A stretch of DNA of 64,000 bases from Lentzea alba. Lineage in GTDB: Bacteria > Actinomycetota > Actinomycetes > Mycobacteriales > Pseudonocardiaceae. How positions within the stretch are numbered: the first letter of the stretch is position 1; each line of letters opens with the position of its first letter. Where the stretch lies: the NCBI RefSeq assembly GCF_011067745.1, contig NZ_JAAMPJ010000002.1, positions 372,001 to 436,000 of the forward strand. Direction: 5' to 3'. Below, one piece after another: positions 45,120 through 53,790 of this stretch. Under the pieces are notes generated by a model, which saw nothing but the letters and a program-made list of their open reading frames with translations, made no database searches and was not told where the DNA came from. The translations under genes were made by a program, and so were the position numbers.

Positions 45120-45846
45120 ATCACGCCGATGGCGAAGCCGAGACGACCCGACGGCGCAGCCGCCCAACGCAACAGGCGTGCCATCAACCCGCTGGAGGCG
45201 TGGTACCCCTGATCAGATTGGCGGGGTCTGGGGCAGAGCCCCGGGTGGAAGCACGCAACCGCATGGTCGCCGCCCGCACGGTGACCACCCGCAAGGTCGC
45301 GCCGAGACTCGGAACGCGACCCACGCACGCTGACGCAGGCGTCCCCCGCTCTCGGAACCCCTACATCACAAGAGATCTACCGACCTGGCGACCTACTCCA
45401 ACCGTGAGTCACGAAGCAGAAATCAGCCAAGTCACAACACCTCAGCGTGGCGCGAGCGGGCAGGACAGCTACGGCACGCTGCTGAGGCACGTCGGGCTGC
45501 CAGCCTCTTGAGTTCGCACAGTGCTGTCCAGAGTCAACGTTCCTCCACAGTGCAACTCGGTACCTCCAAGATGCCTTCATCCGAGAGGGTGGCCCTGGGC
45601 AGGCGACTGAACCAGCAGCCCGGGACTGGTCGACCCGCGATCAGAGGACATGAACAACCGCGAGGCTCGGATCGCGGTCAGGCGCGGTGATCGAGTTGCC
45701 GATCCCAGCTTTCTCAGGCGGTCGGGGTTCATCAACCTGATCAGGTGGTTCCGAGCCATGTGCTGGCCGAACGCCTCTGTTCTCGAACACCGACGGCCGC
45801 GCCCTCGCCCCGAGTCGTTGAAGGGATGGTTGCGCGTCAGCGGTAG
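45120..45846. other. Non-coding stretch at the island edge
   Basis: No convincing gene, tRNA or transposase remnant is seen in these 727 bases; open frames here are short or high-GC shadows. A hairpin of the widespread actinomycete form (CTGGGGC-AGA-GCCCCGG, about 45228-45244) may terminate transcription. The sequence looks less codon-biased than the flanks and may be eroded. Confidence 0.5.
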
Positions 45847-46503
45847 TTAGATCAGGCGGCTGGTGTACCCGGCCTCAACAAGCCGCTGGAACGCATCAAC
45901 CACGTTGTCGGGCACGTCCTGCTCGATGGCGAATCCTCGCCGGGCGTACTCGGTGATGCGCTGGGTGTCGCCGACCAACATGTTGATCACGCGGTCGACG
46001 TCGCCGATCCCGGCGATGTACTCGTCGAGTGGTAACGGTTGGGATGAGCACATGACGTTGATCTCAGGCCATACCTTGCGGCAGGTCGCATAGGCTCGTC
46101 GCTGCTGGTAGGGCCGGGAGATCAGCATGATCGACTCGGGTCGGACTCCTGCCTCGGCAAGGATCTGGCGACTGTTGGTGAGGTTCTGGCCGGTGTTGGT
46201 GGCCTGGGTCTCGATGCTGATCACCTCGGCGGGCACGCCGAGAGTGATAGCGTGTTCGCGGTAGTGCACGGCCTCACCGCGGGGGAATCGTTCGATTGTG
46301 GTGGGCGCATTGGCGCCGGTGAACACAATGCGCGGGAACATGCCCTGGTGATAAAGCTCGGCGGTGTAAGTGGCAACACCGAGGTCGTGGCTACCCAGGC
46401 CGATGCCAACGTCGCAACGGCGAGGTTCGTGACCCATGTCGTGGTAGGCCCACAAGGTCTCGACATCCGCACGCAGGCCTCGGGGAAGCATGGTGGTCGC
46501 CAT
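45847..46503 (-). CDS. YdcF/SanA-family protein (DUF218)
   Basis: A 218-residue protein of the YdcF-ElyC-SanA family. CDVGIGLGSHDLGVATYTAE is the N-terminal Rossmann-like start, IVFTGAN the second strand, and EVISIETQATNTGQNLTNSR the conserved acidic-Asn segment (ExxAxNTxxNxxxS). There is no membrane anchor, so it is cytoplasmic. The family binds S-adenosylmethionine in YdcF; its reaction is unknown. It starts 11 bases after the regulator pseudogene, so it was probably co-transcribed with it. Confidence 0.85.
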   Translation of the reverse strand: MATTMLPRGLRADVETLWAYHDMGHEPRRCDVGIGLGSHDLGVATYTAELYHQGMFPRIVFTGANAPTTIERFPRGEAVHYREHAITLGVPAEVISIETQATNTGQNLTNSRQILAEAGVRPESIMLISRPYQQRRAYATCRKVWPEINVMCSSQPLPLDEYIAGIGDVDRVINMLVGDTQRITEYARRGFAIEQDVPDNVVDAFQRLVEAGYTSRLI

Positions 46504-46514
46504 GCCCAGGCACC

Positions 46515-47750
46515 TTACGGCTGACGAGGGTCGGTGCCGTGAACACCCATCCGATGAGCCAGCTCGACGGCGCGGGTGGCAGGACGAGGCAGTCTGATCA
46601 TCTCGCGGACGAGGATGCGGGACAGTCGGTGGTACCGGACTTGTTCAGGTGCGTCCTGCTCAGCGGTAAGAAGCACAGCGAGTGCCTCGTCAACGCGGTT
46701 CCACCGGACGTAGGCGCGAGCGGTCTCGATGGCGTGGCGGACGCGCCGTTCGGTCGGAAGACTGCGGGTATCGACGCGGGGGCCGAGGTCGACGGCGACT
46801 TGGACGTCCCCGAGTTCCATCGCGGCGGTGACCCGGTGGATCTTGACGTTGGTGGGGCCGAAAGCGGTCCACAGGTAGTTCGCATCGTGGCCGAGTCGGC
46901 TTGCGGCCTGATCTGCCTCGGTGAGGAACGCCGTGGTGTCGACGCGGTCGTCGCGGCGGGATGAGGCGACCGCGCCGACCAGGTGCAGCATTCCGTAGAC
47001 CGAGAGGTACTCCGGGGTCGCAAGGCCCAGGCCTGGTTCGAGGTGGTCTGCGGCGGCTCGGGTCAGTGCGATGGCCTGCTCGAACTCGCCGATAGCCAAC
47101 AGCGCGTGTGCCACCGACCGGTACAGCGAACCGATCATCAGAATGTCGCCGCTGGTGTTGGCGGCGGCAAGGCCACGGCTCGCAGAGATCGCCGCGAGAT
47201 CGGCTTCGCCGAGCTTGGTCAGCAACGCGGTGGCCAACTGGTGGGCAGCAGCCGCGAGTGCGTGCGCGCGGAGCCCGTCGTCGCTGGTGGTGCCGTAGTG
47301 CTGACAGGCAGCCTGGGCATCGGTGATCAGGAGCGGCAGGCGCTGGGTGAGTCGGGCGTAGCGAGAGTTCTGGTAGTCGCTCCACTACTCATCGATGTTG
47401 ATGGCCAGAGTGTCAAGCCGGATCGGGTCTCCTGGCCGCAGGCCGGTCAGGAACTGGCGGTGGTCCATGAGCGCCACCCTGAGTGCGGGGACAGTCCGCC
47501 GACCGGGCTCGTCTGCCCAGGCCATCAGTACTGGTTCGCCGATCAGGTCGCCGAGGGCGACGTCGAGCGCGTAGGCAAGGCGGCGCAGCACCGAGAGTCG
47601 GTCCAGTGGGAGCACGTCGTGCTCAACCTTTCGCAGCCAGTCCTCGGTGCGACCTACGAGCCCGGCCAGGACGACCTGGGTCAGACCCCGCCGCTGCCGG
47701 TAGAACGCGACGCGTTCTCCGATCGTCATGCCGTCGGTCATTCCTCGCAT
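46515..47750 (-). pseudogene. XRE-type HTH regulator with TPR domain, interrupted by an in-frame TAG
   Basis: Two adjacent open stretches in one frame read as one actinobacterial HTH/TPR regulator of about 411 residues. The N-terminal part has the helix-turn-helix GERVAFYRQRRGLTQ and LRRLAYALDVALGDLIGEP and runs to LAINIDE. A single TAG codon (47385-47387) follows. The frame then continues WSDYQNSRYARLTQRLP and a helical TPR-like domain (LLTKLGEADLAAISASRG to AVELAHRMGVHG). No frameshift is involved. It is either a nonsense-disrupted gene or one read through. The start is an ATG among those at 47750, 47741 and 47729. Confidence 0.85.
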
Positions 47751-47979
47751 GGCGCCCACCCTCGCATCCGCGCAGGTGAGGACCCCAGAGAAATCCTCCC
47801 GGTTCACGCCGCTGGGCGTACCTACCGTCTGCGATGACGCCGTGTGACACCTCGGTCGCACGGGCAATGTCTGAGTTCGTCCACAAGGGAGCGGCCATGA
47901 GCGAGAGGCCTCAACCTGGCCAGTTGACACACCGGGGCGCTTCAGTCTCCGTCTCGTTCGCGCGGTCGGGAGGAGTCTG

Positions 47980-48132
47980 ATGTTCGCAGGGATTGTGCTC
48001 GCACTATCGGGAGTAGCGCTCGGGCTCCTCGCGGTCTATGCGTACCGCTTGTTTCACGCGAGGGCTTGTGGGTGCGTGAGTTGCCTCGCGTTCGTCGAGC
48101 GCTGCTCACTCGGCCCGGAGCGGAAGCTGTGA
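47980..48132 (+). CDS. 50-residue single-pass membrane peptide
   Basis: A frame too short for most gene finders: MFAGIVLALSGVALGLLAVY forms one membrane helix. It is followed by a basic stretch and a Cys-rich end (ARACGCVSCLAFVERC). GGGAGGAG lies just before the ATG. Its stop overlaps the GTG of the next gene (GTGA), which supports real translation. It is the first gene of the divergent cassette opposite the interrupted regulator. Function unknown. Confidence 0.6.
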   Translation: MFAGIVLALSGVALGLLAVYAYRLFHARACGCVSCLAFVERCSLGPERKL

Positions 48133-48644
48133 GCGCGGACGTGGTCACCGATGAACTCACGATCTTGCTCCGCATGATGGCTGAGCGGCGCTGGACGTTC
48201 GCGTACTACCCGGACCGCGAGAACATCGAACGGCTCGCTGCGGTTTTTGAGTATCGCGCTCGGGGAGTCGCCGATGTCGCCATCATGACGCGGCCTGGAT
48301 ATGCGTACGGCTATCGCGGGATTCTCACCGCATCTTCCGACCCGTTCGCACCCAACTTCGTGTCCTGGACCTATTCCGACCAGCCCGTACACGTCTTCCG
48401 AGCTTCCCTCGCGTTGCCTGCTCCCGGGCTGCAGGGGGCAACTGCTAGGACATCGATCAGTGCCGACCCACCTGACCGAAGCCGCCGAACCCTTCGTCCG
48501 GAATCGCGGCATCCGGCCACCACAAAGCACAGAGAGACCCCAGCTATGAGCAGCGGAGCCCCCGAAGGCTCCTACTCGGCGGCACCAATCATCTGCGCGC
48601 AATCGCGGTTGTCACACAGGAAACGACGACAGGACGCACAATGA
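48129..48644 (+). CDS. Hypothetical protein of the accessory cassette
   Basis: A 171-residue protein, not recognised. The part from DELTILLRMMAERRWTFAYY to VHVFRASLALPAPG looks like a compact domain. The last 55 residues are basic, Ser/Pro-rich and poorly structured. The start is the GTG overlapping the upstream stop; an alternative frame start at 48066 lies inside the small gene. The next gene overlaps its stop (ATGA). Relatives next to HTH/TPR regulators in other actinomycetes are plausible but from memory. Confidence 0.65.
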   Translation: MSADVVTDELTILLRMMAERRWTFAYYPDRENIERLAAVFEYRARGVADVAIMTRPGYAYGYRGILTASSDPFAPNFVSWTYSDQPVHVFRASLALPAPGLQGATARTSISADPPDRSRRTLRPESRHPATTKHRETPAMSSGAPEGSYSAAPIICAQSRLSHRKRRQDAQ

Positions 48645-49111
48645 CGACAACTCTTGAGCCTGAGGTCAAGGCCGCTCAGGCAACTGTCTCTACGGAGTTC
48701 CGCATGACGTGGCGGAATCAGATCATGGAGGACAGCGGACTCCCGCTGATGGAGGCGGACAGGATCATCAGCGACACGTTGAGTTTCCTCACCGTATGCG
48801 CGCTGAACCCGTGCAACCGCTACCGGCCGAGCAAAAAGGTCGACATCGGCTGGCATCAGTTCATCCTGAACACAAGGGACTACGCCGAGTTCTGCGAGCG
48901 CGTCGCGGGCCGGTTCCTTCACCACGTCCCGGAGAAGTTCGCCGCGCCGAGCGGGGAAGGTACCGCCGTAGTCGACACGTTGAGGCCTACGGTGGGCGCG
49001 ATCGAAGCAGCGGGGCTGCCGATCCACAAAGAGCTGTGGTTCGCAGAAGCGGGCAAGTGCACTCAATGCCACGCCGGCTGTACCAGCTGCGGGCAGGAAG
49101 ACCAACCGTAA
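48641..49111 (+). CDS. GRDP-like (DUF1399-type) protein with Cys-rich tail
   Basis: A 156-residue protein. The central DIGWHQFILNTRDYAEFC and GRFLHHVPEK resemble the plant/bacterial glycine-rich-domain-containing (GRDP/DUF1399) family, which has a conserved DxxWHxFIL motif. The C-terminus reads GKCTQCHAGCTSCGQEDQP, four Cys with spacing C-x2-C-x3-C-x2-C, suited to zinc binding or to peptide modification. The ATG overlaps the preceding gene. The phosphotransferase-like gene follows after a short gap, so the four genes form one cassette. Role unknown. Confidence 0.7.
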   Translation: MTTTLEPEVKAAQATVSTEFRMTWRNQIMEDSGLPLMEADRIISDTLSFLTVCALNPCNRYRPSKKVDIGWHQFILNTRDYAEFCERVAGRFLHHVPEKFAAPSGEGTAVVDTLRPTVGAIEAAGLPIHKELWFAEAGKCTQCHAGCTSCGQEDQP

Positions 49112-49135
49112 CACCGCCTGAACAGGAGACTGACG

Positions 49136-50002
49136 ATTAACCGCCTTGACTGGACCGTGCTACCTCCGGCCCTCGTGAACGCAGTCGAGAAGGAGGTCGG
49201 AGGTGTGATCGACACGGAGGACGCGCCAGCGGGCCGGAACTCCGAGATCGCCGTCTCGCTCATGGCTGCGGATGGCAGGTTCTTCTGCAAGGGCGTCAAG
49301 GCGGACGATCCTCAGTCCTTCATGCACCGCAACGAAGCAACCGTGAATCCGTTCCTGCCCGAGGGGCTGGCACCACGGTTGCTGTGGCAGATCGAAGAGG
49401 AAGGTTGGCTGCTGCTCGGGTTCGAGCACGTGTCCGGGCAGCACGCCGACTTTTCCCCTGGATCGCCGCATTTGCCGATGCTGGCCGACGCTGTGCGAAC
49501 GATCAGCACGACCAACGCACCCCCTACTTCCTCTGCGAAGCGCGAGATGGGGAAGCAATGGGCTACCGCTCTCGACCGCGAGTTGAGCATGGAGCTACCC
49601 GAAGACGCCCACGCCTGGTCTCGGGAGAACGCAGCCACAATCAGGGAGTGGGCCTGCCGCGCACCCGCCTACATGGACGGCACGGCCCTGATCCACTCCG
49701 ACCTGAACCCGTTCAACTTCCTCATCTCGGACCGCGCTCGTGTCGTGGATTGGGCATGGTGGAGGTCTGGCGCTCCGTGGGTTGACGGCGCTCAAGTCGC
49801 TGTTCGTCTCATCGCCGCAGGACACTCGCCCTCAGACGCTGAAGCATGGGCCGGGCAACTCGACGGATTCAGGGCAGCGGATCCGGACGGGATCACTGCG
49901 TATACCGCCTCCCTCGTGCGTCTCTGGGAGCGGAAGTTCGCCGGGACGGACGCCACCGAAGGCGCGCGCTGCTGGCTTGAACACAGGCTCGACAACCACT
50001 GA
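49136..50002 (+). CDS. Aminoglycoside-phosphotransferase-like kinase
   Basis: A 288-residue protein-kinase-like-fold enzyme. ALIHSDLNPFNFLISD is the catalytic loop with the Asp base (HxDxxxxN), and RVVDWAWW is the metal-binding segment (normally VIDW). The ATP lid is GRNSEIAVSLM and the Lys of FFCKGVK is the ATP-binding lysine. Its substrate may be a small molecule or a protein. AGGAG at 49124-49128 is correctly placed for an ATT at 49136 (INRLDWTVLPPAL). The first standard start, GTG at 49157, has no Shine-Dalgarno. The ATT start is therefore proposed, with the GTG as alternative. Confidence 0.8.
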   Translation: MNRLDWTVLPPALVNAVEKEVGGVIDTEDAPAGRNSEIAVSLMAADGRFFCKGVKADDPQSFMHRNEATVNPFLPEGLAPRLLWQIEEEGWLLLGFEHVSGQHADFSPGSPHLPMLADAVRTISTTNAPPTSSAKREMGKQWATALDRELSMELPEDAHAWSRENAATIREWACRAPAYMDGTALIHSDLNPFNFLISDRARVVDWAWWRSGAPWVDGAQVAVRLIAAGHSPSDAEAWAGQLDGFRAADPDGITAYTASLVRLWERKFAGTDATEGARCWLEHRLDNH

Positions 50003-50143
50003 CGGCTGGTAGCAGCGACGCCAGGAACACTTCTCTGCAAGAGCGTGCGCGCGTAGAACCACACAGCGACACTGTGTTCGGCGTTCGCGAGGTGCTACCC
50101 GCTACCGCGCAGCTCACAGGCGACCCGAGAGTGCTACCGAGGA

Positions 50144-50178
50144 TCGGATGTGACGCTACCGCGTAGCAGCACATCCGA
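50144..50178. terminator. Hairpin between convergent kinase and chaperone genes
   Basis: TCGGATGTG (50144-50152) pairs with CACATCCGA (50170-50178), and an inner GCTAC-CGC-GTAGC extends the stem. It lies in the 269-base gap 50003-50271, which otherwise shows several scattered GCTACC copies and no gene. Confidence 0.65.
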
Positions 50179-50271
50179 CCGTCAGTAGCAGCAACCAGGC
50201 GAGTGTTCCCAGCTCACCGGTAGGTCACCAAATTGGTAGAACCCAACGTACTCAGACACCCTGACAAGAAA

Positions 50272-53046
50272 TCAGCCCAACAACGTGGCAGCAGTCGGAT
50301 CCCCGATCAGCGCAGCAAACGTGTGCCGGTCCCCCCACCGCCCAGCCACCCAAGCCAACGCCCGAGCCAACCCCTCAGGCGTGTCCGCAGCATGCGGCAC
50401 CCCGTCAGCCATCCACCACTCAACCCGCTGCCCATCAACGAACAACGAGTCGTGCACCACCACAACCCCGTCAGGCAACGCGACCTCGAGCAACTCACAA
50501 GCCATCCGAACCGCCCCGAGGTCGCGCCACTCCACAACCTCACCAACGTGATCGGGAGACCCCTCGAACTCCTCCGAAGCAAGCGCCAGATCCAACAGAT
50601 CCGCCAGCTCCTCGGACCCGTCCGCGAGCAGGACCCGGTCAGTCGGCACGACCCCGAGCAACCACGGGTGATCCAGCACCACGACGTCGTCAGCCGCGAC
50701 CACGGCACCGCTCAACGCCCGAACCCGAGCCGGCGGCGCGAAATTGCTGTCCGGCAAAGCCGCATGTGCCCGCAGCACAACCGCGTCCGCGATGGCGCGA
50801 TCCGGATCGCCCAACCGCTCCAACACGAACTCGGCGTCGTCCTCGTCCAGGATCTCCAGCCGCGACCGCACTCCGGCAGCCCGCAGCACGTGTTCAGGCA
50901 ACTCCAGGTCCGGGACGGTGTCGAACAGCCCGTCCAACAGCGAAGCCTCAGCCAGCCGGTACTCCCGCGGCGCCTTCCCGGCCAGCAACGCGTGCCGGGC
51001 GATCCACCACCCCGTGTACCCGTCGGGCTCGGAAACCGCCCGCCACGTAACCGGATCCGAGGCCAGCAGCCGCAACGCAGCAGGCCAGTCGGCCACCAGG
51101 TCCAGGTCCCGGACGGCGACCACCCGAGCAGGCTCGTCCGGCACCGATGACCACCACGCGGACTCGTCCGGCAGATCGTGATCCGGACCAGCGGGCTCGT
51201 CGTCGACGACCACCGAGAAGCCGTCGATCACCCCGACCGCGACCAGCGCGGCACGCGGGTAGGACTCGGCGATCTCCTTGGACAGCAACGGAAACGCGTC
51301 CGCCTCGACCACGCCGACCAACGGCGAGTCGGGCAGCAGCAGCTCGTCGGCGCGGTGCCACTCGCCGGAACCGTCCGGCAGCGCCAGCGCTCCCAGCCAC
51401 GGTTCCTCGCCGGCCCGCAATGCGGCCCGATCCACCAGCCGCAGCACCGTCTCGACCAGATCGAACCCGTCGAGCCCGGCCTCGGCGTCCTCCAGCGACC
51501 GCGCCACGTTCTCGCGCAACGACGGATCCGCCAGCAGCTCCGACGCTCCGGCCTCGACCGCGCCAAGACGCACCAGCAACGGATGCACGGCGTCCGGGTG
51601 CACAACCCGAAGTCCCGGCAACGGCTCGTCGGCGATCAAGGTCGTGCGCGGGCCGGTGACGGTCCGGCCGTCGGCCAGCGGCACCGGCAGTGACTGCAGG
51701 GCCTCGCGAACGTCCGGATCCACCTCGGCCAACGGCTCGAAGGCGGCGTACACGTCACGCCACCAGCCCGGATCGCCGGAGACGCCGGCCAGCGCCGCGA
51801 CGACCTCGGCGGTGGAGACCCGCGGCACCTCCAACGCGGCCAACGCCTTGGCGTGCACCGGCGCGGACAGTTCCGCGTCCAGCAGACCGGGCAGCGCGTC
51901 CTCGACCAGTTCGACGAGCTCCTCGGAGCCGACGTCCAGCACACGCGCCCGGGCGGGCGCGATCCACTCCCCCGAAGCCAGCGGAAGCCAAGAAGCAGCG
52001 CGCAACGAGCGCAGCACCGCGGACCGCAGTCGATCATCCACTTCGGACAGAGGGAAGCCGGGCAGCGGCACCAGGGCGGTTCGCTCGACGGCGGGGACCC
52101 GTGCGATCAGGGCCGGGTACAGCTCGGCGGCGGCGTCCAGCACCGACCACGCGGCCGCGCCGGGCAGGATGCGGCGGCGCGACGGCTCGACCGGCAGGGT
52201 GGCGATCAGGCGGGCCGGCAACGACACGCGTTCATCGGTCGGCGTGGGTGCGTGCAGCACGTCCTCGCCCAGCGGGGCGTCCAGCGGGTACGCCCACGAG
52301 ACCGTCCACTGAGGACGGTGCTCGACGCCCTGCACCAGTTCGGTGGGCAGCTCGCCGACGGCGCGCTCGACCAGCCAGCGCGACTGCCCGACGGTGACGA
52401 CGCCGTCCGCGGTGACGAAGCGTTCCCACGACTGCGCACCGACCTCGATGCGACGCAGGCCGGGCAACGCCAGCAGCAGGTCCGGCACCTCGGCGGCGAG
52501 GTCGTCCAGCGAGACCGAGACCTTCAGCGGCAGCCGGACCTCGGTCGTGAAGCCCTCGGGGGCCACTTCGTCGCAAGGCCACACCAGGCGCAGCACCGGC
52601 ACGTCGCCACCGCGCTCGGACGCCAGCTCCGGCACCTCGGCACGGGTCCGGGCAGCGGAGAACTCCACGCCACCCGAGACGGAGACCACGCGCGGCGCGT
52701 CCGACACGGCCAGGACGGCCGCGAACCCGACACCGAACTGGCCGACGCCGGACTCCTTGGCCGAGGCGCGCAGCGAAGCCAGTGCGGCCACGCCCGCGGA
52801 CGTCAGAGCGGCACCGGTGTTGGCGGCACGGAGTTCGCCGTCGACCAAGGTGATCCGCAGCACACCCGGCTCGGCACCGGCCGCGTCGGCGGCGTTCTGG
52901 GCGAGCTCGACGAGCAGCCGGTCCCGGTAGCCGCCGAGACGGAGGTCTTCCTCGGCGTTCGCGTCTTCACGGAAGCGGGTGGGCGAACCACGCCACGCGG
53001 CGAGGACCGAGGTGCGCAGGGCCTCGGTGCCGAACGGGTCGGTCAC
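50272..53046 (-). CDS. Sacsin/Hsp90-type ATP-binding protein
   Basis: A 924-residue protein with an N-terminal GHKL ATPase fold like that of Hsp90 and sacsin. LLVELAQNAADAAG carries the Glu/Asn box, and KESGVGQFGVGFAAVL is the GxxGxG lid region. The remaining 650 residues are acidic, beta/alpha mixed and without recognisable domains. In actinobacteria this protein is annotated as sacsin N-terminal ATP-binding-like and probably acts as a chaperone. The start is the GTG at 53046 overlapping the DUF3027 stop; the frame open to 53517 is a shadow. Clients are unknown. Confidence 0.88.
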   Translation of the reverse strand: MTDPFGTEALRTSVLAAWRGSPTRFREDANAEEDLRLGGYRDRLLVELAQNAADAAGAEPGVLRITLVDGELRAANTGAALTSAGVAALASLRASAKESGVGQFGVGFAAVLAVSDAPRVVSVSGGVEFSAARTRAEVPELASERGGDVPVLRLVWPCDEVAPEGFTTEVRLPLKVSVSLDDLAAEVPDLLLALPGLRRIEVGAQSWERFVTADGVVTVGQSRWLVERAVGELPTELVQGVEHRPQWTVSWAYPLDAPLGEDVLHAPTPTDERVSLPARLIATLPVEPSRRRILPGAAAWSVLDAAAELYPALIARVPAVERTALVPLPGFPLSEVDDRLRSAVLRSLRAASWLPLASGEWIAPARARVLDVGSEELVELVEDALPGLLDAELSAPVHAKALAALEVPRVSTAEVVAALAGVSGDPGWWRDVYAAFEPLAEVDPDVREALQSLPVPLADGRTVTGPRTTLIADEPLPGLRVVHPDAVHPLLVRLGAVEAGASELLADPSLRENVARSLEDAEAGLDGFDLVETVLRLVDRAALRAGEEPWLGALALPDGSGEWHRADELLLPDSPLVGVVEADAFPLLSKEIAESYPRAALVAVGVIDGFSVVVDDEPAGPDHDLPDESAWWSSVPDEPARVVAVRDLDLVADWPAALRLLASDPVTWRAVSEPDGYTGWWIARHALLAGKAPREYRLAEASLLDGLFDTVPDLELPEHVLRAAGVRSRLEILDEDDAEFVLERLGDPDRAIADAVVLRAHAALPDSNFAPPARVRALSGAVVAADDVVVLDHPWLLGVVPTDRVLLADGSEELADLLDLALASEEFEGSPDHVGEVVEWRDLGAVRMACELLEVALPDGVVVVHDSLFVDGQRVEWWMADGVPHAADTPEGLARALAWVAGRWGDRHTFAALIGDPTAATLLG

Positions 53047-53780
53047 TCCGAGACGTCCAGAACGTCCAGCTGCGCGTCGTCGTAGACCAGGTCGGCGACC
53101 GGCACCATCGGGCTGATGTCGACCTCGGCCTGCGAGTGGGCGCCGCAGCCGTACTCGACGTGCACGACGTGGCCGTCCGCGGGCGCGATCTCGTTCGCGC
53201 ACACGCCGAACGCCGCACCGAACGCACCGGCGACGCGGGTGTAGAAGCCGCACGTGCCGCAGTGCGCGGGGGCGCTGCGGGCCATGTCGGACTTGGGGCC
53301 GAAGTCGGAGGCCGCCCAGCGGTCGGCGGCGTCGAGGCGGCCCTCGCGGGACAGCACGCGCTGGCGGCCCAGGCCGATCTCCAGCGCGACCTCCTCGACC
53401 GCGGGGTCGTCGGACTGCACGTAGGCCTCGATCAGGCGCGGGTCGTCCTCGCGGGGCGGCATCAGGTCGCCCACACCGAGGTCGCCGGCGCGGACCCGCT
53501 CGCTCCACGGCACCCACTCGGGGGCCACCAGTGCGTCCTGACCCGGCAGCAGCACGACCTCGCTGACCGACACCGGGGTGCCCTCGCCCGCGAAGGCGAC
53601 GGTCACGGCCCAGTTCCAGCCGCGGTAGCCCGCGTGCTCGGCCTCGAACAGGTGCGTCACCGAGAACTCGTCCTCGCCGTGCACCCCGACGTGAGCGCCG
53701 ACGCGCTCCACACCTGCCTCTTCCTCAGCGGCGGCGCGGGCGAGATCAACGGCGTCGAGGAGCATCTCAGTCGCGGTCAC
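53043..53780 (-). CDS. DUF3027 protein with zinc-type cysteines
   Basis: A 245-residue actinobacterial DUF3027 protein. The central part has WNWAVTVAFAGEGTPVSVSE and VLLPGQDALVAPEWVPW. A HCGTCGFYTR motif and YGCGAHSQ supply three Cys and His for a metal site. Function unknown; an RNA- or ribosome-related role has not been shown. It is translationally coupled to the sacsin-like gene (GTGA). The start is the GTG at 53780; upstream open frame is not protein-like. It is divergent from the cyclotransferase gene with 10 bases between the starts. Confidence 0.85.
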   Translation of the reverse strand: MTATEMLLDAVDLARAAAEEEAGVERVGAHVGVHGEDEFSVTHLFEAEHAGYRGWNWAVTVAFAGEGTPVSVSEVVLLPGQDALVAPEWVPWSERVRAGDLGVGDLMPPREDDPRLIEAYVQSDDPAVEEVALEIGLGRQRVLSREGRLDAADRWAASDFGPKSDMARSAPAHCGTCGFYTRVAGAFGAAFGVCANEIAPADGHVVHVEYGCGAHSQAEVDISPMVPVADLVYDDAQLDVLDVSE

Positions 53781-53790
53781 GTGGTGAATT

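Noticed and set aside
45120..45846. Possible tRNA, attachment site or transposase remnant at the island edge
   Set aside because: No cloverleaf, no T-loop consensus and no transposase motif could be read; only a common hairpin is present.
48054..48602. Minus-strand frame opposite the accessory cassette
   Set aside because: The plus-strand genes overlap stop to start and have family-like sequence; the minus frame has neither.
50145..50270. Scattered GCTACC copies as a possible CRISPR or iteron array
   Set aside because: Copies are irregularly spaced, short, and part of hairpin arms; no repeat-spacer structure.
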